Assembly (NCBI GenBank): GCA_903839965.1
Contig: CAIMEK010000542.1
Span: 1 to 19,080, forward strand
Length of the DNA: 19,080 bases
Reading direction: 5' to 3'
Origin: an uncultured Acetobacteraceae bacterium
Lineage (GTDB): Bacteria > Pseudomonadota > Alphaproteobacteria > Acetobacterales > Acetobacteraceae
Shown: one piece after another, positions 1 through 7,971 of the stretch
Layout: the number at the start of each line of letters is the position of its first letter
How positions within the stretch are numbered: position 1 is the stretch's first letter
The notes under the pieces: model-generated
Told to the model about the DNA's origin: nothing
The model's database searches: none
What the model saw: the letters and a program-made list of their open reading frames with translations, nothing else
Program-made: the position numbers and the translations under genes

Positions 1-423
1 GACGGCGCCGTCGATGGCGAGGGTTGGTATCGCACCGAGGATCTGGTGGCGCCGGCGGAGGGCGGTTTCCGTTTTCTTGGCCGCGCCGACCGGATGGCCA
101 AGATCGAGGGCAAGCGGGTCGACCTGCCGGCGCTGGAGCAGGCGCTGGAGGGATCTGGCTGGGTCGAAGCCGCGGCGGTGCTCGTGTTGCCCGGCGCTCC
201 GCCGCGCCTTGCCGCGGTGGTGGTGCCAAACGCGGCGGCACGCCAGCAATTGGCGGAAATTGGCGCCTTCCGGTTCGGCCGCTTGTTGCGTCGGCGGCTT
301 GCCGACGTGCACGGCCCGGCTGGGCTGCCGCGGCAATGGCGATTCGTCGACGCTCTGCCGGCGGCGCGCATGGGCAAGCGCAGCGAGGCCGACCTGCGGG
401 CCCTGTTCGCGGACGGCTCATGA
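1..423 (+). CDS. apeH: Acyl-ACP ligase (AMP-binding), C-terminal part, 5' cut by window edge
   Basis: The frame is open from base 1 to the stop at 421-423 (140 residues seen), so this is the C-terminal end of a longer adenylate-forming enzyme; family members are usually 450-550 residues. Visible motifs are GWYRTEDL (residues about 8-15, the core 'GD' region) and GRADRMAKIEGKRVDL (about 27-42, the hinge/A8 motif before the mobile C-terminal subdomain). MGKR near the end fits the region that carries the catalytic lysine. In APE clusters this enzyme is known to activate the aryl starter acid and load it on an acyl carrier protein. The stop overlaps the start of the next gene (ATGA at 420-423), which indicates translational coupling. 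Family call is firm. Assignment as apeH rests on neighbours and order. Confidence 0.85.
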   Translation, partial: DGAVDGEGWYRTEDLVAPAEGGFRFLGRADRMAKIEGKRVDLPALEQALEGSGWVEAAAVLVLPGAPPRLAAVVVPNAAARQQLAEIGAFRFGRLLRRRLADVHGPAGLPRQWRFVDALPAARMGKRSEADLRALFADGS

Positions 424-764
424 ACCTGCCGCACACCGAAGTAATGCAGGCCCAACCCGACACGGTGCATCTGCAGCTCAGTCTTACGACCGACGACGCG
501 GCCTTTCGCGGCCATTTTCCGGGAATGCCGGTGCTGGCCGGCGTGGTTCAGCTCGACTGGGCCCTGCAACTGGCCCGGCTGCATCTGGGGGTGCGCCAGC
601 GCACCGCCACCGACTTCCAGCTGCGCTGTTCGCGCCTCATCGTGCCCGACCGCACCCTGCTGCTGAAACTGCGGCTGAACCGGGCAAAGGGCCGGCTGGA
701 ATTCGACTACTGGCTCGGCGGCGAGCGCGCCTCGGCCGGCCACCTCCGGCTAGAGCCGCCATGA
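420..764 (+). CDS. apeI: APE-type 3-hydroxyacyl-ACP dehydratase (hot-dog fold)
   Basis: This encodes 114 residues. The start is ATG 420, inside the ATGA overlap with the ligase stop. An open frame extends far upstream but is the shadow of the ligase. The motif RGHFPGMPVLAG (residues about 30-41) is the FabA/FabZ-type signature, with His32 as the likely catalytic histidine. QLDWALQLA follows where the family's central helix lies. The expected role is dehydration of the 3-hydroxyacyl-ACP intermediate in the cytoplasm during each cycle of polyene elongation. In APE systems it is described as working together with the second dehydratase, here at 7546-7971. The length is usual for a single-domain hot-dog protein. 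It ends in another ATGA overlap with the glycosyltransferase. Confidence 0.85.
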   Translation: MNLPHTEVMQAQPDTVHLQLSLTTDDAAFRGHFPGMPVLAGVVQLDWALQLARLHLGVRQRTATDFQLRCSRLIVPDRTLLLKLRLNRAKGRLEFDYWLGGERASAGHLRLEPP

Positions 765-1513
765 GCGCAGCCGACCTGTGCGCCGTGGTGCCGACGCACA
801 ACCACTGGCGTGTCCTGCCCGAGGTGGTCGCGCGGCTGCGCTCCGAGGGGCTGGCGGTGTTCGTCATCGACGACGGCAGCGCCGAGCCGGCCCGCTCGGC
901 CATTGCCGCGCTGGCGACGCCACAAGAGGGCATCGTGGTGGTGCGCCACGCGGCCAACCAGGGCAAGGGAGCGGCGGTGCTGACCGGCTTTGCGCTCGCT
1001 GCCGCCAGCGGGTTCAGCCATGCCCTTCAGGTCGACGCCGACGGCCAGCACGATCTGTCCGGGCTGGCCCACCTGCTCGCGACGGCCCGGCGGTATCCCG
1101 ACGCGCTGGTCTGCGGCGCGCCTCTCTTCGACGCCTCGGCGCCGCCAGCGCGGCGCATCGGGCGGCAGGTCACCCGCTTCTGGGTGGCTGTCGAGACGCT
1201 GCGCCTGGGCCTGCCCGATACGATGTGCGGCCTGCGCGTCTATCCGCTGGCCGCGGTCGGGCGGCTCACCGCGCGAGTGTGGCTGGGCCAGAGGATGGAG
1301 TTCGATACCGAGATCCTGGTGCGCCTGGTGCGGGAGGGCACACCGCTCGCCGTCGTGCCGGTGGCAGTGCGCTACGACGCCGCGAACCTTTCCAATTTCG
1401 CCCTGTTCGCCGACAATTGGCGGATCAGCCTCATGCATGCCCGGCTGGTCCTGGCGCTGCCGCGCTACGCGATGCGACTGCTGGCGCAGCGGCCGGTCGT
1501 GCTGCATGCCTGA
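761..1513 (+). CDS. Family 2 glycosyltransferase of the APE cluster
   Basis: This encodes 250 residues from ATG 761, chosen because it overlaps the previous stop (ATGA at 761-764). GT2 features are VVPTHNHW (about 9-16) at the N-terminal strand, DDGS at 37-40 for nucleotide binding, and the DXD-like DAD at 92-94 within QVDADGQHD for metal and sugar-nucleotide binding. No convincing membrane spans are seen, so it is probably cytoplasmic or peripheral. It sits at the apeJ position. From memory, in several described clusters the GT2 and a lipid acyltransferase domain share one protein. Here the GT2 stands alone and the acyltransferase is fused to the exporter instead. The likely job is adding a sugar or similar group to the lipid carrier or polyene; the substrate cannot be told from sequence. 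Confidence 0.85.
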   Translation: MSAADLCAVVPTHNHWRVLPEVVARLRSEGLAVFVIDDGSAEPARSAIAALATPQEGIVVVRHAANQGKGAAVLTGFALAAASGFSHALQVDADGQHDLSGLAHLLATARRYPDALVCGAPLFDASAPPARRIGRQVTRFWVAVETLRLGLPDTMCGLRVYPLAAVGRLTARVWLGQRMEFDTEILVRLVREGTPLAVVPVAVRYDAANLSNFALFADNWRISLMHARLVLALPRYAMRLLAQRPVVLHA

Positions 1514-1937
1514 GGAACCCCCGCCGATGGTCAGCGTCGAGGTGCCGATAAAGGTGCAGTTCTACGACCTCGATCCGATGAACGTGGTCTGGCACGGCAA
1601 CTACGTGCGCTACCTGGAGGTGGCGCGCTGCGCGCTGCTCGACCGTATCGGCCACAACTACGGGCAGATGGCGGCCACAGGCTATGCGTGGCCGGTCGTG
1701 GACTTGCGCGTGAAGTATGTCGGGCCGTTGCGGTTCGGCCAGGAGGCGCTGGTACGGGCGTCCGTCGTGGCCTTCGAGTACGGGCTGAAGATCGACTATG
1801 AAATCCGCGACCTGGCGAGCGGGGCGGTGCTGACGCGGGCACACACATTCCAGGTGCCGGTGCGGCTGGACACTGGCGAGCTGTGCCTGGAATCGTCGCC
1901 CGAACTGATCGCCTGCGTGCGGGCGGCGGCGGCCTGA
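1506..1937 (+). CDS. 4HBT-family acyl-ACP/acyl-CoA thioesterase
   Basis: This encodes 143 residues from ATG 1506, overlapping the glycosyltransferase by 8 bases. A second in-frame Met at residue 8 is an alternative start. The N-terminal motif YDLDPMNVVWHGNYVRYLE (residues about 20-38) is the 4-hydroxybenzoyl-CoA thioesterase signature. Asp23 is the likely catalytic acid, with the usual His-Gly-Asn-Tyr run after it. Length is typical of a single hot-dog thioesterase. In the APE operon it occupies the apeK position. Its inferred role is cleaving or editing acyl thioesters, either aryl starters or stalled polyene chains. The family is secure, but the substrate is inferred from context only. Confidence 0.85.
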   Translation: MPEEPPPMVSVEVPIKVQFYDLDPMNVVWHGNYVRYLEVARCALLDRIGHNYGQMAATGYAWPVVDLRVKYVGPLRFGQEALVRASVVAFEYGLKIDYEIRDLASGAVLTRAHTFQVPVRLDTGELCLESSPELIACVRAAAA

Positions 1938-1944
1938 TGGCGCC

Positions 1945-2565
1945 ATGCTGACCCGTCGTGGCGTGCTGGCCGGGGCGCTGTTGGCCGGACCCGCGCTGGC
2001 GTGGGCGCAGCAGGCCGGCCCGGTAGCGCTGCGGCCTGGCGAGGTGCTGCGCGGACGCTTCGTGCAGGAGCGGCATCTGTCCGGCTTCGTCGGGACGCTG
2101 CGCAGCGAGGGCCACTTCGTGCTCGCTCCCGAGCGCGGCCTGATCTGGCAGGCCGAGACGCCGTTCGCGGTGCGCACCGTGATCACCCCGACGGGCCTGA
2201 CACAGCGCATCGGCGAGGAGGAAACGCTGCATCTGTCGGCCCAACGGATCCCCTTCCTGGCCCGGCTTGCCGACATGCTGACCGGCACGCTGGCGCGCGA
2301 CTGGAGCGCCCTCGAACAGGATTTCACGCTTTCCCGCAGCGGCGAGGCCGTGGCCTGGCAAGTGGTGCTGACGCCGCGCCGCGCGCCCGATCCGGCAACC
2401 ATGCCGTTTGCGCGCGTCGTGGTGACCGGCGGCCGTCTGGTCGACAGCGTGGAGATGTCGCGGCCGGGCGGCGATGTCGACATCGTGCGCTTCACCGACC
2501 AAACCGTCAGCCGCGCGCAACTGCGCGAGGACGAGCGACAACTCCTCGGCGGTGGGGGAAAATGA
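1945..2565 (+). CDS. LolA-like outer-membrane lipoprotein carrier
   Basis: This encodes 206 residues. The N-terminus has basic residues (LTRR) followed by a hydrophobic stretch, ending with AWA before QQ around residue 21. That is a good Sec signal peptide, so the product should be periplasmic. The body has LolA-fold character: GRFVQERHLSGFVGTLRSEG (about 37-56), then GLIWQAETPF (about 65-74), the usual beta-rich half-barrel start of the family. It follows the thioesterase by 7 bases and overlaps the exporter stop-to-start (ATGA at 2562-2565). It corresponds to the apeL position. The inferred role is carrying the polyene-bearing lipid across the periplasm from the exporter toward the outer membrane, with the downstream lipoprotein as a possible acceptor. 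Confidence 0.85.
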   Translation: MLTRRGVLAGALLAGPALAWAQQAGPVALRPGEVLRGRFVQERHLSGFVGTLRSEGHFVLAPERGLIWQAETPFAVRTVITPTGLTQRIGEEETLHLSAQRIPFLARLADMLTGTLARDWSALEQDFTLSRSGEAVAWQVVLTPRRAPDPATMPFARVVVTGGRLVDSVEMSRPGGDVDIVRFTDQTVSRAQLREDERQLLGGGGK

Positions 2566-5500
2566 CGCGGCGCGCCGCCGTTCTGTGGCTCGGCATGGTG
2601 CTGTTCGCCGCTGCGTATCTCGGCGTGCGCCTGTACGAGGGGATTCAGTTCCGCACCGATCTATTGGCGCTGCTGCCCCGCGCACAGCAGGACGGCAAGG
2701 TACAACGCATCGACGACCGAGTGACGGCGGCGGTTGCGCGCAAGCTGGTGGTGCTGGTCGGACATGCCGACCGCGATCAGGCGCGCGCTGCGGCAGCGGA
2801 TATCGCCGCGCGATTGCAAACCGCGGGGCTGGCCGACTTTCCCACCGGCGGCCTGGACCGGGCGGCGCTGGCCCGCATCGGCGCCTTGTATGCGCCGTAC
2901 CGGCGCGGCCTGCTGGCGGAGGCCGACCGGGCGCTGCTCCAGGCCGGTCGCGTCGATGAGTTGGCCCAGCGGGCGCTGGCGAAAGTGTTCGGCTTCGTCG
3001 GCATCGTCGATGCCGCCCAGGTGCGCGGCGACCCCTTCCTGCTGTTGACCGATTTCTTCGCTGCCCTGCCGCTGCCGGCTTCGCGCGTGCAGCCCGACGA
3101 GGGGATGCTGTCAGTGCGTGCGGAGGGAACCACCTGGGTGATGCTCGCCGGCAGCGTCGCCGGCGAGCCCTTCGCGCTGGACTTTCAGCAGCGCATGGCG
3201 GCGTCGCTCGACGCGGCCCAGGCGGCGGCCGCGGCGGCGCATCCGGGCCTGCAGGTGCTGCGGCTGGGCGCGGTGTTCTTCGCGCATGCCGGCGCTTTGC
3301 AGGGGCTGGACGAGAGCAGCCGCATCGCCATCGCCTCGTTGCTCGGCACTGTGGTGCTGGTGGCGGTGGCCTTCCGCTCGGCGCAGGCGCTGTGGCTGAC
3401 CATGCTCGCCATGGGGGTAGGCATATTGGTGGCGCTGTCGGCCTGCCTGGCGCTGTTCGGCGCGCCGCATGTCGGGGTGCTGCTGTTCGGCGTCAGCCTG
3501 ATCGGCGTGGTGGTCGATTATGGCCTGCAGTACTGCACCGAGGTTTTCACCGTGCCGTGGGGGCCGCCGCGGGCCCGCTTGCGCCGGGTGCTGGCGGGCA
3601 TCTCGATCGGTACCGCCACCACCATGATCGGCTACCTGACCCTGCTGCTCGCGCCCTTCCCGGGATTGCGGCAGATCGCGGTGTTCTCGGCGGTCGGGCT
3701 GGCGGCTTCGTGGCTGACGGTGGTGCTGTGGCTGCCCGCGCTCGACCGCAGCCGCCCACCGCAGCATGGCGCCGCGGCGCTCGCTTTGGCCGGGCGGGTC
3801 ATGGAATGGTGGGAAGGTGCCGCCGGGCGGCGGTGGCTCGCGGTGGTGCTGGCGGTGCCGGCGGCGGTCGTCCTGGCGGGCTGGCTGCGCCTGGCGCCGG
3901 ATGACGACGTGCGGCACATGCAGTCGCTGTCGCCGGCGCTGCTGGCCCAGCAACAGCGCATCGCGGGCTTGATTGGGTCCACTGCCGAGCCTCGGTTCTT
4001 TGTCGTCACTGCGCCCGACGACGATACCGCGTTGCGCCGCGAGGAGGCGCTCGTCGAGCGCCTGCGGCCGCTTCTCGGCACCGCTCTGGAGGGGTTTCAG
4101 GCCCCCGCGCAATTCGTGCCCTCGGCGGCGCGACAGCGGGAGAGCCGCGCCCTGGTACGCGACCGCCTCAACGGCGCGGCGCTGCAACGCCAGGCCGCAC
4201 GGCTGGGCATCGTGGCCGGGGCGGCGGCGGCCGCCGATGACGACGGCCCGGTACTGACGTTGGCGCAGGCGCTGGCCGGGCCCTTCGGCTTCCTCGGCGC
4301 CATGGTGCTGCCCGCCGACGGCGAGGAGGCGCTGCACCTGGTGTTGCTGGACGGGGTGCGCCGCGCCGACCTGCTGGCGGGCGCGGCCGGCGGGCTCGAC
4401 GGCGTGCGGTTGGTTGACCCGGCCGGTGACTTCAGTGCGCTGCTCGGGCGTTACCGCGAGCGCGCGGTGTGGCTGCTGGTGCTCAGCGCGGCGCTGATGG
4501 TGCCGCTGGTGGTCTGGCGCTACGGGCGGCGGCGCGGCGCCCTGGTGATGCTGCCGCCGGCGCTGGCGGTGCTGCTGGCGCCGGCCCTGCGCGCCCTGGG
4601 CGGCGGCGGCTTCACCTTCTTCGATGCCATGGCGCAGGTGCTGATCCTGTCAATCGGCGTCGACTACACGGTGTTCTGCGCCGAGACCACGCCAGCGCGC
4701 CGCCAGGTGACCCTGCTGGCGGTGCTGCTGGCCGCACTCGCCGCGTTGCTGTCGTTCGGTCTGCTGGCGCTCAGCGGGGTGGCCGCGGTGCATGGTTTCG
4801 GCCTCACGATGGCGCTCGGCATCGCGACGGCGTTTCTGCTGGCGCCGCTCGCGCGCGGCGGCGGCAGCGCAATGCCGGCCAGCAAGCACTGGGCGGCGCT
4901 CGGCGAGCGGGGGGCACGCTGGGGGCTGCGGTTCGTGGCCCTCAGCTACCGCCTGCTTGGTCGCAGGAGCTGCCAAGCTGTGCTGTGGCCAATTGTGCTG
5001 TATTTCTTCCTGGCCGACGGCCGGCGGCGCGCCTGGACGCAAGCCTACCTGGCGCGCGTCAGCGCTTGCACCGGCCGGCCATTCCGGCCCTGGCGCGATG
5101 GCTACCGGATTTACCTCAACTTCGCCGCCCGCTCCCTGGACAACTTCATCGCCCTGATAAGGCCCGAACAGGTGGGGCCGATCCGGGTGGACAACGGCGA
5201 GGCGCTGGCTGCGTATGTCCGCACCGGGGTGGGCGGGCTGATGATCATATCGCACCACGGCAACGTGGACGTATGCCGCGGCACTCTGGCGGCCGAACTC
5301 GGCCAGGTCGTGAACATCCTGCTGCACACGCGCCACGCCGTCCGTTACAATGAAATACTGTCGCGCGTGTGGCCCGGCTACATGGCCCACGCGCTTCAGG
5401 TTGGCGAGATCGATCCGGCCACGGCCATCGACCTGATCGCGCGGGTGGAGCGGGGCGAGTGGATCGCCACCGCCGGCGACCGTCCGCCGCTGAGCGGCGA

Positions 5501-5903
5501 GGGCCGGGTGAGCCGGGTTGATTTCCTCGGGGCTCCGGCGCCGTTCGGACAGGGCCCCTACATCCTGGCATCCCTGTTACGATGCCCGGTGCTGTTGCTG
5601 TTCTGTGTGCGCACGGCGGAGGGCTATCGGGTGACGTTCGAGACGTTCGCCTCACGTATCGTCCTGCCCGCCCGCCGGAAGGAAGCGGCGCTCGTGGGCT
5701 GGGTCCGCGCGTATGCCGCGCGGTTGCAGGAGCATTGTCTGGGTGACCCGTTACAATGGTATAACTTCTTCGATTTCTGGGCGGCGACTTTGCCTCGGCA
5801 GCCTGTTGGTGGTCCTGACTGGCTGCGCCACGCCGCCGCCCCTCCCCCGGCCGGGCGTGACGATCGCGCCGGACCTGGTGATGGTCCTGCCAAGGCCGTC
5901 TGA
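2562..5903 (+). CDS. MMPL/RND exporter fused in frame to LpxL-type acyltransferase
   Basis: This encodes 1113 residues from ATG 2562. Residues 1 to about 770 look like an MMPL exporter: an N-terminal span (about 5-22), a periplasmic domain (about 25-250), a membrane block (about 254-385), then the repeat with a span near 424-442, a second periplasmic domain and a second membrane block (about 634-770). Residues about 775-1075 resemble lipid A-type acyltransferases: ALGERGARWGLRF, then the LGRRS...LYFFL start, SHHGNVD with an H-X4-D motif (His898, Asp903), and the typical end QWYNFFDFW (1065-1073). No stop separates the two parts; an internal ATG at 4872 (Met771) could allow a separate acyltransferase product. 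About 40 residues beyond the normal end overlap the next gene. The exporter corresponds to apeM. Role: acylating the pigment and flipping it across the inner membrane. Confidence 0.88.
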   Translation: MTRRAAVLWLGMVLFAAAYLGVRLYEGIQFRTDLLALLPRAQQDGKVQRIDDRVTAAVARKLVVLVGHADRDQARAAAADIAARLQTAGLADFPTGGLDRAALARIGALYAPYRRGLLAEADRALLQAGRVDELAQRALAKVFGFVGIVDAAQVRGDPFLLLTDFFAALPLPASRVQPDEGMLSVRAEGTTWVMLAGSVAGEPFALDFQQRMAASLDAAQAAAAAAHPGLQVLRLGAVFFAHAGALQGLDESSRIAIASLLGTVVLVAVAFRSAQALWLTMLAMGVGILVALSACLALFGAPHVGVLLFGVSLIGVVVDYGLQYCTEVFTVPWGPPRARLRRVLAGISIGTATTMIGYLTLLLAPFPGLRQIAVFSAVGLAASWLTVVLWLPALDRSRPPQHGAAALALAGRVMEWWEGAAGRRWLAVVLAVPAAVVLAGWLRLAPDDDVRHMQSLSPALLAQQQRIAGLIGSTAEPRFFVVTAPDDDTALRREEALVERLRPLLGTALEGFQAPAQFVPSAARQRESRALVRDRLNGAALQRQAARLGIVAGAAAAADDDGPVLTLAQALAGPFGFLGAMVLPADGEEALHLVLLDGVRRADLLAGAAGGLDGVRLVDPAGDFSALLGRYRERAVWLLVLSAALMVPLVVWRYGRRRGALVMLPPALAVLLAPALRALGGGGFTFFDAMAQVLILSIGVDYTVFCAETTPARRQVTLLAVLLAALAALLSFGLLALSGVAAVHGFGLTMALGIATAFLLAPLARGGGSAMPASKHWAALGERGARWGLRFVALSYRLLGRRSCQAVLWPIVLYFFLADGRRRAWTQAYLARVSACTGRPFRPWRDGYRIYLNFAARSLDNFIALIRPEQVGPIRVDNGEALAAYVRTGVGGLMIISHHGNVDVCRGTLAAELGQVVNILLHTRHAVRYNEILSRVWPGYMAHALQVGEIDPATAIDLIARVERGEWIATAGDRPPLSGEGRVSRVDFLGAPAPFGQGPYILASLLRCPVLLLFCVRTAEGYRVTFETFASRIVLPARRKEAALVGWVRAYAARLQEHCLGDPLQWYNFFDFWAATLPRQPVGGPDWLRHAAAPPPAGRDDRAGPGDGPAKAV

Positions 5904-6351
5904 CCTCGGCCGCGACGTGCGCATGGACCACCTCGTCACCGCGCGCTACGGCGAGCGCGTCGTCAGTTTCGAGGGGCATATCGAGGTGACCGGCGGCGAC
6001 TTCCGGATGGCGGTGATCGATCCGCTCGGCCGCAAGGCGCTGACGGTGGACTGGAACGGCGATGACATCGTCTACAGCTTGGCGCCTGGGATACCGGAAA
6101 CCTTGCAGCCCCAGAACATTCTGGCCGACCTGGTGCTTATCTACTGGCCGCCCGAGGTGCTGCGCCGCGCGCTGGCCCCGGCCCACGCCGGGTTCGAGAC
6201 CACCGCCGGCCACCGCGCGGTTGTCCGTAACGGTATCGAAATCATCCGCGCCGATTTCTCGCCCGGCGATACCACCCCGGCCCGAGTAAGCTATCGCAAC
6301 CTCGCGCTCGGCTACAGCCTGGACATCCGGGCCGTGCAGTGCGCGCCATGA
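5743..6351 (+). CDS. DUF3261-type outer-membrane lipoprotein
   Basis: This encodes 202 residues if GTG 5743 is the start; AGGAG at 5728-5732 lies 10 bases upstream. ATG 5713 is an alternative giving 212 residues. The next ATG downstream would remove the signal peptide, so it is rejected. GRRLCLGSLLVVLTGC is a clear lipoprotein signal with lipobox LTGC, so the mature protein should be lipid-anchored. The rest resembles the LolB-like DUF3261 proteins of APE clusters, including the FEGHIEVTGGDFRMAVIDPL region, and sits at the apeN position. The start lies about 160 bases inside the fused exporter-acyltransferase frame, so that DNA is read in two frames. Likely role: receiving or placing the polyene lipid at the outer membrane. 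Confidence 0.8.
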   Translation: MTRYNGITSSISGRRLCLGSLLVVLTGCATPPPLPRPGVTIAPDLVMVLPRPSDLGRDVRMDHLVTARYGERVVSFEGHIEVTGGDFRMAVIDPLGRKALTVDWNGDDIVYSLAPGIPETLQPQNILADLVLIYWPPEVLRRALAPAHAGFETTAGHRAVVRNGIEIIRADFSPGDTTPARVSYRNLALGYSLDIRAVQCAP

Positions 6352-6361
6352 ACGGAGCACG

Positions 6362-7549
6362 ATGAACAGGACCCGTGTTTTCCTCAACGCCTGCGGCCTG
6401 GCGACACCGTTTGGCGACACGGCGGCCACCGCAGCGGGGCTGTTCGCCGGGCGCGAGGACGCGCTGTGCTGGCGCGACGATCTGTTCGGCGAACGCCCCG
6501 TGCTGGTCGGCGCGGTGCGCGGCGCGCTGCCCGCGGTGCCGGCGGGGCTGGCCGCCTACGGCTCGCGCAATAACCGTCTGCTGCTGGCCGCCTTGCAGGA
6601 TATCGGTACCCAGGTGGCACGCACCGCCGCGCACTGGGGTGCCGACCGGGTGGCGGTGATCATGGGCACCAGCACTTCCGGCATCGCCGACGGCGAGGCG
6701 GCGCTGGCGCAGCTGCGCGGCACGGGAAGCTGGCCGGCGAGCTACGACTATCGCCAGCAGGAGCCGGGCAGCCCCGGCGAGTTTGCCGCCCGCGCGCTCG
6801 GGTTGACCGGGCCGGCCTACACCATCGGCGCGGCCTGCGCCTCGAGCGCCAAGGTCTTCGCCGCGGCGCGGCGGCTGATCCACGCGGGCCTGGCCGACGC
6901 GGCGGTGGTGGGCGGCGCCGACACGCTGTGCCGGACGACGGTCGGCGGCTTCGGCGCCTTGCAGGCGCTGTCCCGGGGGCGCTGCAACCCGTTCAGTCGC
7001 AACCGCGACGGCATTACCATCGGCGAGGGCGCGGTGGCCATCCTGATGAGCGTGGAACCAGGCCCGGTGGAACTGCTGGGCCTGGGCGAAACCTCCGATG
7101 CCTACCACCCCACATCGCCCGACCCGGTCGGAACAGGCGCGCGTACCGCCATGCTGGCTGCCCTCGCCGAGGCCGGGCTGGCGCCGTCGCAAATCGGCTA
7201 CATCAACCTGCACGGCACCGCGACGGCGCTTAACGATGCGATGGAGAGCCGGGCCGTGGCCGGGGTGTTCGGGACGGACGTGCCATGCAGTTCGACCAAG
7301 CCGCTGACCGGCCACATGCTGGGGGCGGCCGGCGGCTGCGAAGCAGGGTTCCTGTGGCTGGTGCTGGCGCGGCCGGAGGCATGCCCTCCCTTGCCGCCGC
7401 ACCTGTGGGACGGCGCGGCCGACCCCGAATTGCCCGCGCTGCACCTGGCCGGTCGCGGCGAGCTTCTGGCGCCGGGCCGCGCGGCGCTGACCGCCACCTT
7501 CGGCTTCGCCGGCAGCAATGCCGCCCTGGTGCTGGGCAGGCCAGCATGA
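6362..7549 (+). CDS. apeO: APE beta-ketoacyl-ACP synthase (elongating KS)
   Basis: This encodes 395 residues from ATG 6362, with GGAG a few bases upstream and a 10-base gap after the lipoprotein gene. The thiolase-fold condensing-enzyme residues are complete: Cys159 in GAACASSAKVF, His284 in NLHGTAT, and Lys313/His318 in STKPLTGHMLGAAGG. NPFSRNRDGITIGEGA lies between, as in FabF-type enzymes. Length is usual for the family. The protein should catalyse decarboxylative condensation of malonyl-ACP with the growing polyene. In characterised APE systems the equivalent enzyme pairs with a chain length factor lacking the active Cys; that partner is not in this window. It ends in an overlap with the second dehydratase (ATGA at 7546-7549). 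Confidence 0.88.
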   Translation: MNRTRVFLNACGLATPFGDTAATAAGLFAGREDALCWRDDLFGERPVLVGAVRGALPAVPAGLAAYGSRNNRLLLAALQDIGTQVARTAAHWGADRVAVIMGTSTSGIADGEAALAQLRGTGSWPASYDYRQQEPGSPGEFAARALGLTGPAYTIGAACASSAKVFAAARRLIHAGLADAAVVGGADTLCRTTVGGFGALQALSRGRCNPFSRNRDGITIGEGAVAILMSVEPGPVELLGLGETSDAYHPTSPDPVGTGARTAMLAALAEAGLAPSQIGYINLHGTATALNDAMESRAVAGVFGTDVPCSSTKPLTGHMLGAAGGCEAGFLWLVLARPEACPPLPPHLWDGAADPELPALHLAGRGELLAPGRAALTATFGFAGSNAALVLGRPA

Positions 7550-7971
7550 CGGACGGTGCCTTCCCTGCCGTGCGCGACCTGCTGCCGCACGGTGCCGAAC
7601 TGATGCTGCTGGACCGGGTGACGGCGAAGGATGCGCAGGGCATCGTGGTGGTGGTATCGATCGGCGCCAACGCGCCCTTTCTGGTTCCCGGGCACGGCGT
7701 GCCGGCGCATGTCGGACTCGAATACATGGCCCAGGCCTGCGGCGCCTTCGCCGGGCTGGAGGCGCGCGAACACGGTGAACCGGTACGGGTGGGCTACTTG
7801 CTCGGCACGCGGCGTTACCAGGCGTCAGTTGCCTGGTTCGCCGAGGGCGAGACCCTGGACGTGACGGCACAACTGCTGCTGCCGGCACCCCCGATGGCGG
7901 TGTTCGATTGCCGCATCGCGGCCTGCGGCATTACGCTGGCGACCGCGCAACTGACGGTCTACCAGCCATGA
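7546..7971 (+). CDS. apeP: Second APE hydroxyacyl-ACP dehydratase (ApeP-like)
   Basis: This encodes 141 residues from ATG 7546, overlapping the ketosynthase stop. Signatures are DLLPHGAELMLLDRV (residues about 11-25), matching the FabZ-like 'LLPHR.PMLLLDRV' start, and VGLEYMAQACGAFAGLEA (about 57-74), the central helix with Glu59. This is the divergent hot-dog dehydratase family found in APE and related clusters. It probably forms a heteromeric dehydratase with the short protein at 420-764, as reported for the ApeI/ApeP pair. The next gene begins in the overlapping ATGA at 7968-7971. Confidence 0.85.
   Translation: MTDGAFPAVRDLLPHGAELMLLDRVTAKDAQGIVVVVSIGANAPFLVPGHGVPAHVGLEYMAQACGAFAGLEAREHGEPVRVGYLLGTRRYQASVAWFAEGETLDVTAQLLLPAPPMAVFDCRIAACGITLATAQLTVYQP

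Noticed and set aside
14..1513. A 499-codon plus-strand frame starting at 14
   Set aside because: Its first half is the out-of-frame shadow of the ligase and dehydratase genes; only the part from 761 is the glycosyltransferase.
1431..2685. Long minus-strand frames of 354 and 384 codons
   Set aside because: They are antisense to the thioesterase and LolA-like genes, with Arg- and Ser-rich composition and no family features; GC-rich shadow frames.
3111..4337. Minus-strand frame of 408 codons
   Set aside because: It is antisense to the exporter and has His/Gln/Arg-rich low-complexity composition typical of shadow translation.
5245..6429. Minus-strand frame of 394 codons across the acyltransferase and lipoprotein
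   Set aside because: Antisense shadow; both plus-strand genes have recognised domains.
6242..7888. Minus-strand frame of 548 codons
   Set aside because: Antisense to the ketosynthase and dehydratase genes, which have complete active sites.
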